Of a stretch of 55,647 nt of DNA, positions 39,952-47,427 are shown piece after piece. This DNA comes from a virus: positions 1 to 55,647 of the IMG/VR virus record IMGVR_UViG_3300037516_001048; one strand, 5' to 3'. The notes under the pieces are model-generated. The model was not told the origin of the DNA. It worked only from the letters and a program-made list of their open reading frames with translations, and ran no database searches. Each line of letters starts with the position of its first letter. The stretch's first letter is position 1. A program made the position numbers and the translations under genes.

Positions 39952-41439
39952 TTACACCGTGACCGGCAACGGCAGATCAGGATAGTGCAGGGAGTGGTTG
40001 ATCACCAGAATCCCAGGGCACTGCTGGCGAATGTTCTTCCGGACGCTCTGCCCGAAGTAGGAGCGGAGATAGACCTTGGTGAAGAATCCATCCTCTTCCG
40101 TTTCGGAGCCGCGTTTGGCGCGGTGTTTGCCATGACCGCGAACGGCCGCAGCACGCGCCACGATGAAGGAGCGGCCAATCGGCTCACCCTTGCTGTTACA
40201 GGCGACGATCAGTGAACCCGCCTTGTGGGTCATGGTATGCTTGCCAGCCCAGACACCCGTATTGTAGGTAACGTCACCCACTGTGAGCTTCCGAATACCA
40301 AGGTCGGCTGTGCCAAGACGCTCAAGGATCACAATCTTGTTCCCATCGTTGCCGGAGGTGTACGCATACATCCCGATCTTGTTTGGATCCGTGACCGCGT
40401 TGGGTGGATTGATGATGAGGAAGAATTTCTTGTCCGCCGTGACGGTCGAGAAGGTCCCATCCATGAAGGGATAAGCCACCCCGTCAAAGTAACGGAAATA
40501 ATCCACATCAAGCAGACCGGCACTGGTAGGGTTACCTCCCCCCTTCACCGTGAGGAGATCACCCACAAGTACGAGAGGATCAACGTCGACACCAAGCAGT
40601 GCGCGAGGCTCCTGCGGGCCACCAATCGGGCCGTCGCCGTCGTGATCCACAATCCGGCGCTCCACCACCGCGATGCCGTCAATGTCAGGGACATCACCGG
40701 TAAAGATGGAGTTGCTGAGACTGCGGGCCTGACCGTTGACCACCTTGGTTTGGTAGTCAGAACTGGACCGGAGCACCGCGAGGGCGGTCGAACTGGCAAT
40801 CAGAGAGAGTCGCAACTGAGGGGCCTGACCCTTCACGGATTTGGTGACGCGGGCAGCGGTGCCGCCGAGCCGACCGAGGTAAGCACCAGCACCAATCACC
40901 GTGTTCCAGTTCAAACCGTCACCAGCAGCGAGGGTGTTAATGGTCTTGCCATTCACACCCATGAAGTTTTCCCCATTGGTTTTGTGGAGCCAGGTCATGT
41001 CCATCTGCTCCGATTTATAGCGGCCGAGCCAGGCTCCGAGATCCTCCGGCACGCCGGAATTGATTTCGCCTTCCGCACCGAGCAGTTGCTCAGAGAGTTC
41101 ATTGTACGAACTGCCGTGACGGATCACGTTGATCTTGAGAGGGTATTCACCCAGCTTGCGCTTCTCAAAATTGGATTCAGCGCCCATCGGGGTCTCCCCA
41201 GTGGTGGGCTTCTTGTAGAATCCGCTGGAAACGCGGATGTTCATGGTCATGCCGCGACCGGCGGCGAGATCCTCACCAGTGATGATGATGGAGTCGTCGG
41301 AAGCTCCTTCCATGGACGACCAGAAGTCGTTGTTTTCGGCGAATCGCTCGACGGTCATCTGCCACAGTTGGGCAGGAGTGACTTGGGCGGCGTAGGTGGC
41401 TGCGGTGTTATTACCGCTGATTAGTGCGTAGTCTGCCAT
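39952..41439 (-). CDS. Major capsid protein, N4 gp56-like
   Basis: A 495-residue protein. The N-terminal part has the hallmarks of the N4 gp56/DUF4043 capsid group: LWQMTVERFAENNDFWSSM, an IITGEDLAAGRGMTMNIRV strand pair, then ESNFEKRKLGEYPLKINVIR and SSYNELSEQLLG. The rest is an HK97-like alpha/beta mix. It assembles the shell together with the scaffold-like protein upstream and the portal. The start ATG 41439 follows a 95-base leader with three hairpins, and strong hairpins follow the stop, suggesting special mRNA control for a highly expressed gene. Confidence 0.82.
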   Translation of the reverse strand: MADYALISGNNTAATYAAQVTPAQLWQMTVERFAENNDFWSSMEGASDDSIIITGEDLAAGRGMTMNIRVSSGFYKKPTTGETPMGAESNFEKRKLGEYPLKINVIRHGSSYNELSEQLLGAEGEINSGVPEDLGAWLGRYKSEQMDMTWLHKTNGENFMGVNGKTINTLAAGDGLNWNTVIGAGAYLGRLGGTAARVTKSVKGQAPQLRLSLIASSTALAVLRSSSDYQTKVVNGQARSLSNSIFTGDVPDIDGIAVVERRIVDHDGDGPIGGPQEPRALLGVDVDPLVLVGDLLTVKGGGNPTSAGLLDVDYFRYFDGVAYPFMDGTFSTVTADKKFFLIINPPNAVTDPNKIGMYAYTSGNDGNKIVILERLGTADLGIRKLTVGDVTYNTGVWAGKHTMTHKAGSLIVACNSKGEPIGRSFIVARAAAVRGHGKHRAKRGSETEEDGFFTKVYLRSYFGQSVRKNIRQQCPGILVINHSLHYPDLPLPVTV

Positions 41440-41534
41440 ATAAGTGTGTGTTGTCGGGCACGGAAAATCCGTGCCTGTGATTAGGGTGATTCCCGGCTAT
41501 CCGCCGGGGAGGGGGTGATCCGTTTCGGATTCCG
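41440..41534 (-). promoter_or_regulatory. Capsid gene leader with three hairpins
   Basis: Three perfect stems lie between the scaffold stop and the capsid ATG: ATCCG-AAA-CGGAT (41518-41530), CCCGGC-GGATA-GCCGGG (41492-41508) and GGCACGGA-TTT-TCCGTGCC (41457-41475). The segment next to ATG (CGACAACACACACTTAT) is G-poor and unstructured. Termination, mRNA processing or protection are possible. Confidence 0.6.
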
Positions 41535-42578
41535 TCAGGAAGCTCGCCGCCCGTAATGGCGGTTATGCTCCCGGAGTTCATCCAGGCTCATTGCGTTGAT
41601 TGCCTGACGGGCCATCCCATCAGATACAACAGGGGGTGCCGCGACCGCGCCGCCGGAAGCCGGACGGATACGGGACAACACCGGGCCAGCAGGTCTTGCA
41701 TGAATCACAGGAGCCGCACCTGACGCACGGGCCGGGGCAATCCCCAGTTCCGCTGCCGCCATCTGCACTGCACGTACCACCACCTGAGGATCCTTGATTA
41801 GAGGATCCTGATTCGCCCGCATCACGTCGAGGATTTCGCCGGCCCGCTGATACAGCGGTGACGATTCCACGCCGGAATCTGGGTAGAGAGTGACGGCTCG
41901 CGCCTCTGCTTCGGACCACTTACCCGCATCAGTCGCCTGCTGGGTGATCACGGCTTGCGCCTGTGAATGCCCCACCTCGACCTTGCGGACGGACAAATCC
42001 AGAATCTCATCCTGGAGTTTGTTTACCCGGTCCATCTCATACATTTCCCAAGCCTCATCCTTTTCCTTACGGAGAGCCACGATACGCGCATCGATGCCTT
42101 CAACCGTGCCCAGCACATCCACCGGGGCCTGCGCCTCCGGTGTAGCTACTGAGCCCGACTCTTGCACCGTCGCGGGGACGGCAACCCCGAACAGGCTTTC
42201 GGTGGCTTTTGCAATGGTCCAGCCAGGATTGGCCTTCATTATCGCAAATACCGCCGTGTCCCGTGGGTCTGCTGTCCTGATCCGGTATTGTTTCCCGCCG
42301 TTTTCCACCGGTCCATCATCGTCATCCAGATCCGGGTCAGCCCCGGCAGGAATGGATTCAGGAACTAGCGTTACCGTTTCGGGAACGTCAGGGGATTCGT
42401 TGGCGAGCGTAATTTTGCCCGATTTGAAATCCTCCAGATACCGATCAAACGCTTCACCGTTTGGTCTTGGAATCCCATCACCCCCGGCGGGCGATGCCAA
42501 GTAAGGCGACAGGGCCTGATCTTCCACGGCTACCGGTAGTGCCGCTGTTGTTGGAAGGGTAATTGCCTCTGCTGCCAT
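41535..42578 (-). CDS. Putative scaffolding protein (347 aa)
   Basis: Starts MAAEAITLPTTAALPVAVED at ATG 42578; the longer frame adds 11 unlikely residues. Acidic, Ala/Pro/Asp/Glu-rich N-terminal third, a central coiled-coil (about 165-215, RIVALRKEKDEAWEMYEMDR) and a C-terminal short helix (SLDELREHNRHYGRRAS), as in scaffold proteins whose basic end contacts the capsid protein. It directly precedes the capsid gene. A TTGC-type promoter may lie 8-33 bases upstream. Confidence 0.65.
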   Translation of the reverse strand: MAAEAITLPTTAALPVAVEDQALSPYLASPAGGDGIPRPNGEAFDRYLEDFKSGKITLANESPDVPETVTLVPESIPAGADPDLDDDDGPVENGGKQYRIRTADPRDTAVFAIMKANPGWTIAKATESLFGVAVPATVQESGSVATPEAQAPVDVLGTVEGIDARIVALRKEKDEAWEMYEMDRVNKLQDEILDLSVRKVEVGHSQAQAVITQQATDAGKWSEAEARAVTLYPDSGVESSPLYQRAGEILDVMRANQDPLIKDPQVVVRAVQMAAAELGIAPARASGAAPVIHARPAGPVLSRIRPASGGAVAAPPVVSDGMARQAINAMSLDELREHNRHYGRRAS

Positions 42579-42624
42579 CACACAAAGTGGCACAACGCGA
42601 AATGCGTGCAACTTTGTCCAGCAT

Positions 42625-43281
42625 ATGTCCGTGCCGATTTCCAGCTTTCGCCAGCCGCCCCCGGCTAGTCGTTACCGTTCCGGTGCCAGCCCGGCGGAAA
42701 AAACCCTCTGGCAGGCCCGCCAGCAGGACAGCACCGACGAAGCCCGTGGAGCCCTCATCCGGTGGAATGAATACCTTGGCGGCTACCGCGAGCAGACCAT
42801 CACCACCACCGAGGGCTCTTTTCAGACCTTGGTGCGCGGCTCCGGTGACGGTGCTGCTCCCGCCGCCGGCGGCGCACCCTGGCAGATGGTCCGCCTCGCT
42901 GACCGCGTCCTGCGTATCTTCCCCAGCGCCATCTGGGACGGTAAGGGCCACTCCATCTGGTGTACCTATGCGGAGAAGCCAAGCATCGCCGAGAGTTTCT
43001 TTGACCTGATCCTGCCCAAGAGCCCGACACGCGGATTCGTCTGGCTGGAATGCACCGTCGATGACACCAACGACGACCACGGCATCCTGGAGTCCGCCAT
43101 AATCAAGACGGGGACGGAAGTGGCCTTCAACTCGCGGGCCGACAAAATAGTCAACATCGCCCTCGCCACCTACTTCCTCAACTCCACCAACTACACCTTC
43201 GACCCGGTGCGGGGTTTCGTGTTCGTCTTGCGGCGATTCGGCCCCCGGACCTCGATCACTTGGGACGTGGAGCCGCTATGA
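42625..43281 (+). CDS. Hypothetical virion-type protein (218 aa)
   Basis: Starts MSVPISSFRQPPPASRYRSG at ATG 42625, only 46 bases from the divergent scaffold gene. The first 60 residues are polar and helical, the rest beta-rich (DRVLRIFPSAIWDGKGHSIW, then RGFVFVLRRFGPRTSITWDV). The stop is coupled as ATGA to the next gene. It heads a rightward block that includes the portal, so a structural or connector-related role is likely. The family is unknown. Confidence 0.6.
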   Translation: MSVPISSFRQPPPASRYRSGASPAEKTLWQARQQDSTDEARGALIRWNEYLGGYREQTITTTEGSFQTLVRGSGDGAAPAAGGAPWQMVRLADRVLRIFPSAIWDGKGHSIWCTYAEKPSIAESFFDLILPKSPTRGFVWLECTVDDTNDDHGILESAIIKTGTEVAFNSRADKIVNIALATYFLNSTNYTFDPVRGFVFVLRRFGPRTSITWDVEPL

Positions 43282-44225
43282 CAATCTCCCGCCCAGCCTG
43301 GCGGGCCAATGTCCGCGCCGCCTATGCCGCTCAAACCAGCAATCCGGAACACCGGGGGCCGTGGGGGAACCCCGGCACTGACCGGTATTCGGCTTTCGGT
43401 TTCGGGGCTGGCGGGGCTCGATCATGGACCCGATTCGGTAAGCAGGGTGGGATGACCATTGAAACCATCGAGGCATACTCACAAATCACGACGGAGACCC
43501 GCACCTACACGGATGCCACCCCTACCAGTACCGGCACCCGTGCGGAAACCAGTTCGTTCGGAGCCAGCGTTACGGTCACAAAAGATAAAATCCTCATCCC
43601 GGAGACTATCGACGCGACCAACCCGCCGGCACTCTATGCCTACCGCCGTCACGCCTCCGCGACCGCTTATGGTGACGGACTGTATGATGCCCACGGACTC
43701 ATCGTGATCGTCGCCCCCACCCACAGGATAGACGCAGTGGACTACACCGGGGACTGGATTGGCACGGACATCTCTTCCACCGCAGACGGGAGCGAGCAGT
43801 ATGTTTTCCGCTACGAGTCGGACGCCACCGCCCTCAATGGCTTGGCCACCCCGGCCCGAGTCGTGGCCACCCAGCAACTCCACGGCCCAGCCATCGCCTA
43901 CCGGGCCAACGTGGTGCTGGTAGACGACCAACCGGGGGGCATCGACGACGAGTTCATCCTGACGGACATCCCGTTCCTCCCCCTCGAAACCAACCCGGAC
44001 GGGGAGACCTACGACGCACTGGGAAATCCGCAGACGGAGCTTTTCTTCACCGACACCTTTTTGAGCAGTCTGGTTTTCGGCACCTTTATCGGGACCATGA
44101 TCCGGACCACCGGCAGCGCATCCAGAACGGAGCCGAACTACAACGACACCGACCCCCAGGCCGCCCTCGCCTGGTCCCACTCATGGAGCCGCTCCGGCAC
44201 CCTGACTCTTACCCTGCTGCCTTAG
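43278..44225 (+). CDS. Beta-rich virion-type protein (315 aa)
   Basis: Starts MTISRPAWRANVRAAYAAQT at ATG 43278. After a Gly-rich N-terminus a Thr-rich stretch (ITTETRTYTDATPTSTGTRA) leads into alternating strand sequence to the end (SWSRSGTLTLTLLP). No enzyme motif. It lies just before the portal in the same direction. Its last 17 bases overlap the 3' end of a reversed HTH gene. Probably structural; the family is unknown. Confidence 0.6.
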   Translation: MTISRPAWRANVRAAYAAQTSNPEHRGPWGNPGTDRYSAFGFGAGGARSWTRFGKQGGMTIETIEAYSQITTETRTYTDATPTSTGTRAETSSFGASVTVTKDKILIPETIDATNPPALYAYRRHASATAYGDGLYDAHGLIVIVAPTHRIDAVDYTGDWIGTDISSTADGSEQYVFRYESDATALNGLATPARVVATQQLHGPAIAYRANVVLVDDQPGGIDDEFILTDIPFLPLETNPDGETYDALGNPQTELFFTDTFLSSLVFGTFIGTMIRTTGSASRTEPNYNDTDPQAALAWSHSWSRSGTLTLTLLP

Positions 44226-44556
44226 CCAGCCACTCCTCCAGCCGCTTCAGCTTTTTCGCATCCATGCCCGCCACCTTCTGGATCAGGTCCTGCTTCGCCG
44301 CCACCGTATCGGGGCCGGTCAGGCGCTCCTGCGTCCACAGGGCCACGGCCTGCTTATATTGCCGGCTGTCCGGCTCCAGCCCAAACCCGTCCCGCAGCAG
44401 CACGTCCAGCGTGTGGCCCCGGATGGCCCAGCCCGGCGTCACCGCCCGCCAGACCGCCACCTTCGACAGCCCGCACCGCTCACCGAGCTCGCGATGCGAC
44501 AACCCGGACTTCTCATACAGCCCGGCCAAAAATTCAGGAGTCTTTTTCACACCCAC
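44209..44556 (-). CDS. HTH regulator in reverse orientation (115 aa)
   Basis: Residues 1-60 form an XRE-like or sigma-like helix-turn-helix: LYEKSGLSHRELGERCGLSK with recognition helix SKVAVWRAVTPG. The remainder is helical and basic (AAKQDLIQKVAGMDAKKLKR). It is transcribed against the surrounding structural genes, 17 bases from the divergent portal start, and so may sense or limit late rightward transcription. Start ATG 44556. DNA binding is likely; the target is unknown. Confidence 0.65.
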   Translation of the reverse strand: MGVKKTPEFLAGLYEKSGLSHRELGERCGLSKVAVWRAVTPGWAIRGHTLDVLLRDGFGLEPDSRQYKQAVALWTQERLTGPDTVAAKQDLIQKVAGMDAKKLKRLEEWLAKAAG

Positions 44557-44573
44557 TCATACCCCTTAATCCT

Positions 44574-46727
44574 ATGTACGCTACTCCAAATCCGCCCGAG
44601 ATCCATATCGGCTCCGTCGCCCGCACCCTCATCCGTGACAACGATGCGGTGGACCCGGTACCCTACAACCAACCGCGCACCCTATTCCCCAGCGAACTAA
44701 TCCTCACCCGCCAGCAGGAGGATGCGATGTGCCTTTTCGCCCAGGCCGGGTTCCGGACGTTGAACTTGGAGTTGGGCCGGGACGAATCCGCCACCGATGG
44801 ATCCATCCCCATGTTCTTGGCCACCGAGGGGAGACGCACCCAAGACACCCTCAGCACCGCGAAAAAATTCATGTGCAAGCGGTCGACCTTCCTGCTGGTC
44901 GAGCGGAACGACATGGAGTGGCGGCGGAGACTCAACCCTGACGCGATCTTCGCGCAATCCAACCTGACGGTCCCGCTGTCCCGCCGCATCGCCGGACAAA
45001 AAGCCGCCCGTGCCGTGAACTACTTTTTCGGGACCGACCCATGGCTGGCCCTCCACGCTATCGGGGCCTCCGATCTGGAGCTATCAAAGAAACTGCAGCG
45101 GCTCCTCGACATCAAAATGATTGAGTCCGGCAGTCTCGCCGCCATCCGCCGTGGCGTGGCCAGCGCTTTCGTCCTTGGGGAATCAGTCATGAAGGTCACA
45201 AAGGCCCGCCGGTCCAAACGATTCCGGGAAATGGCCCGTGTCGCCGTGGACCCGGCTGGCAACCCCTGGCTGGCCGGCGATGGTGGCCCCATTTCGGAAA
45301 CGGATCTTTTCATCGACGACCCCGCCACCGGACAGAGTGTCCTCAAACGCGACCCCAAAACCCCGCACCCCGCCGGAGGCCAGCCCCTGATTTTTACGGA
45401 TGTCCTGATCGATCAGGAGGTCGTCACCTACGAAGGGCCGGAGGTCACCAAGGTCCACTTCCGCGACTTCCTGTGCGCGGAGAACGCCACCGACCTGCAG
45501 TCCGCCCCCATGATCATCCACATGATGGAGCGCAGCGCCTCCTCGATTGCCGAGACCTACCTGGCGTCCGGCGACCGCAGCATGAGCGGCATCCAGAAAG
45601 CCGTCTCCCTGATCCAGTCCGCCCTGACCAACACCACTGCCGCCAAGGGTGGAGCCAGCGGCCCCCGCGCCGAGTACGCCCAGTATGAGCCCAGCCAAGC
45701 CGCCGAGCCGACCACGGAATACGGCGAGTTCTATTTCCACTTCGACGCGGATGGCGACGGCGTGACCGAGGATATCTTCCTGTTCATGGATCCAAAAACC
45801 GGCGTCCCCATCTATTACAATTACGTGGCCAATACCACGGACGACCATCAGCGCCCCTTCTATCCTATCACCCCGTCCCCGGTGGAAGGCCGCTGGTGGG
45901 GCCAAGGCGAGATTGAGCGTTTTGAAAGCCATCAGACCAATATCGATCTGCAATACAACCGCCGGAACCACAACCAGAGCGGGGCCGGGCGGGTCGTATT
46001 CTGGAACCGCGCCGCGACCGTGGAAGGCGACACGGACCCAAATTTGAAACTCAACTGGGGCCGGACCTACACGCTCAAGAACGGGCAGACCATGGACGAT
46101 GCCCTGAAGGTTTTCTACATCTCCGACAACAAATTCGACTACCTCAAGGACGAGGTGGAGTTCACGCTCCAGATGGCCATGAATGAATCAGGCGTCCAGC
46201 ACGCCAACGATGCCCAAGCGGCCGGAATGGATTCCGCCAAACTGGCGACCGGCGTCCGAAATATTGAGAAGAGCGGACAGGAGATGTTCGCCCTTCCGAT
46301 TTCCGAACTGGAATCCTGCCTCACCCCCATCGTCCAGTGTTTCAACACCACCCTGTTCGCCGGGCTCAAGGACGAAGAGACATTCCTCTATTTCGAGGGC
46401 GAGGTCCCGCAGGAGATGGTGGTAGCGGCCCGCGACGTGGCCGGGCTCCGCTTCAATATTCAGGTGCTATTGACCAGATTCCGAGAGGAGCAGGTCTTGC
46501 AATCCACCAGTCAGGCCGCGCTGCTCATCCGGGAGTTTTACGGGTATATGCCGGAACTCCAGATGATCATGGCCCCGCTCTACCGCGATATGTTGAAGAG
46601 CCTGCAAATCCAACGTGCCGACCAGTACATCATCCCCATGGGCTCGCCCCTCACCGCCCCCACCGGTCCCGGCGGATCACCGCAGGCGCCGGGCGGACAA
46701 AGCAAATCCCCGGCCCCGCTTTTGTGA
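44574..46727 (+). CDS. Portal protein, N4 gp59-like
   Basis: A 717-residue protein of the large podoviral portal type. Helical N-terminus, a clip/stem region with YNYVANTTDDHQRPFYPITP and GRWWGQGEIERFESHQTNID followed by YNRRNHNQ, and long helices towards the C-terminus. GRWWGQG with an RFES-HQxxID run is characteristic of portal proteins in which residues line the ring. It forms the dodecameric DNA channel and binds the terminase. The disordered end is Pro/Gly-rich. Start ATG 44574 is behind the G-free leader CCACTCATACCCCTTAATCCT. Confidence 0.8.
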   Translation: MYATPNPPEIHIGSVARTLIRDNDAVDPVPYNQPRTLFPSELILTRQQEDAMCLFAQAGFRTLNLELGRDESATDGSIPMFLATEGRRTQDTLSTAKKFMCKRSTFLLVERNDMEWRRRLNPDAIFAQSNLTVPLSRRIAGQKAARAVNYFFGTDPWLALHAIGASDLELSKKLQRLLDIKMIESGSLAAIRRGVASAFVLGESVMKVTKARRSKRFREMARVAVDPAGNPWLAGDGGPISETDLFIDDPATGQSVLKRDPKTPHPAGGQPLIFTDVLIDQEVVTYEGPEVTKVHFRDFLCAENATDLQSAPMIIHMMERSASSIAETYLASGDRSMSGIQKAVSLIQSALTNTTAAKGGASGPRAEYAQYEPSQAAEPTTEYGEFYFHFDADGDGVTEDIFLFMDPKTGVPIYYNYVANTTDDHQRPFYPITPSPVEGRWWGQGEIERFESHQTNIDLQYNRRNHNQSGAGRVVFWNRAATVEGDTDPNLKLNWGRTYTLKNGQTMDDALKVFYISDNKFDYLKDEVEFTLQMAMNESGVQHANDAQAAGMDSAKLATGVRNIEKSGQEMFALPISELESCLTPIVQCFNTTLFAGLKDEETFLYFEGEVPQEMVVAARDVAGLRFNIQVLLTRFREEQVLQSTSQAALLIREFYGYMPELQMIMAPLYRDMLKSLQIQRADQYIIPMGSPLTAPTGPGGSPQAPGGQSKSPAPLL

Positions 46728-46734
46728 TTGTAAT

Positions 46735-46754
46735 CGGCCCCGTTTCGGTAACGG
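46735..46754 (+). repeat. Intercistronic hairpin, GGCCCCGTTTCGGTAACGG variant
   Basis: CGGCCCCGTTTCGGTAACGG, 8 bases after the portal stop. The same variant occurs leftwards at 53478-53495 after the ParB-like gene. Confidence 0.55.
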
Positions 46755-46787
46755 TGCTGGACTCACGGTCAGTTAATATGGCAAGCC

Positions 46788-46843
46788 CCCATCGTTCCGC
46801 AGTGATTGCGAAAGGCGATGGGTAATGGAGGTTCGAAGTCTCC
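46788..46843 (+). ncRNA. Structured intergenic element, tRNA-arm-like
   Basis: A perfect 7-base stem CCCATCG/CGATGGG (46788-46794 with 46816-46822) closes an inner stem TTCCGCA/TGCGAAA with one mismatch. GGAG-GTTCGAAGT-CTCC (46827-46843) follows, resembling a tRNA T-arm. The acceptor and D arms of a tRNA are missing. It lies in the 131-base gap between the portal and nuclease genes. Confidence 0.35.
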
Positions 46844-46858
46844 CCGTGGGATTCCTTT

Positions 46859-47290
46859 ATGGCATCAGAACCTGAAATCCACTTCGCCAACCTGTGGATT
46901 GCTGTCGGCGGAGAGGAATCCGGACTACCCTTGGTCCCGGAATTGAAGTGGCACCCCACCCGGAAATGGCGGGCCGACTTCGCCCTGCCCACCCGTGGGG
47001 TATTGATCGAGATCGAGGGCGGCGTCCACTCCGGAGGCCGGCACAGTCGCGGAGCCGGATTCACCGCCGACGCCCAGAAATATCTGGAGGCCACCCTCTC
47101 CGGCTGGCACGTCATCCGCCTCGTCCCTTCACAACTCAACCTGTCCACCACCGAACGCCTCCACTCATGGATAAACGCACTGCCGACAAAGCCGCCAGCC
47201 TCTCCCGCGCCCTCCTCGAAAACCAAGGATGGTCCGGATTCATCCTCCCATGGATTACCGCCCGGCAGGAAACCATCAAGGAAGACCTGA
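46859..47290 (+). CDS. Small PD-(D/E)XK endonuclease, Holliday-junction-resolvase-like
   Basis: A 143-residue protein. KWRADFALPTRGVLIEIEGG holds Asp of motif II and the E-x-E of motif III; GGVHSGGRHSRGAGFTADAQ followed by KYLEATLSGWHVIRL completes a known phage endonuclease signature. It would cut branched or foreign DNA during packaging or recombination. The C-terminal 40 residues are Pro/Ser/Lys-rich and lie over the start of the next gene in another frame, so they may not be needed. Confidence 0.75.
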   Translation: MASEPEIHFANLWIAVGGEESGLPLVPELKWHPTRKWRADFALPTRGVLIEIEGGVHSGGRHSRGAGFTADAQKYLEATLSGWHVIRLVPSQLNLSTTERLHSWINALPTKPPASPAPSSKTKDGPDSSSHGLPPGRKPSRKT

Positions 47291-47427
47291 CCAGCCCGAT
47301 GCCCAGCGAGAAGACGGCGGACCTCCGGGAGGAGTACCGCGTCCTGAAAAGCCTGGCCACCCTGCCGGAACGCAACCTGTCCGCCGCCCTCGCCGTCCTC
47401 AGCGAGCGCGGCGGCGACGACGACTAG
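47167..47427 (+). CDS. Small helical protein (86 aa), overlaps nuclease gene by 124 bases
   Basis: ATG 47167 in another frame than the nuclease gives MDKRTADKAASLSRALLENQ followed by an acidic helical protein with GFILPWITARQETIKEDLTS. Its reading of the shared bases looks like normal coding sequence, unlike the Pro/Ser-rich tail of the nuclease. The stop overlaps the stop of the convergent primase gene by 3 bases. The family is unknown; it may be a small packaging or virion accessory protein. Confidence 0.6.
   Translation: MDKRTADKAASLSRALLENQGWSGFILPWITARQETIKEDLTSPMPSEKTADLREEYRVLKSLATLPERNLSAALAVLSERGGDDD

Noticed and set aside
42478-43080. 200-codon leftward frame over the scaffold/42625 junction
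   Set aside because: It crosses two better-supported genes and its composition is that of an antisense shadow.
46765-46850. Complete tRNA gene
   Set aside because: The T-arm-like hairpin lacks a matching 5' acceptor strand and the spacing is too short for D and anticodon arms.
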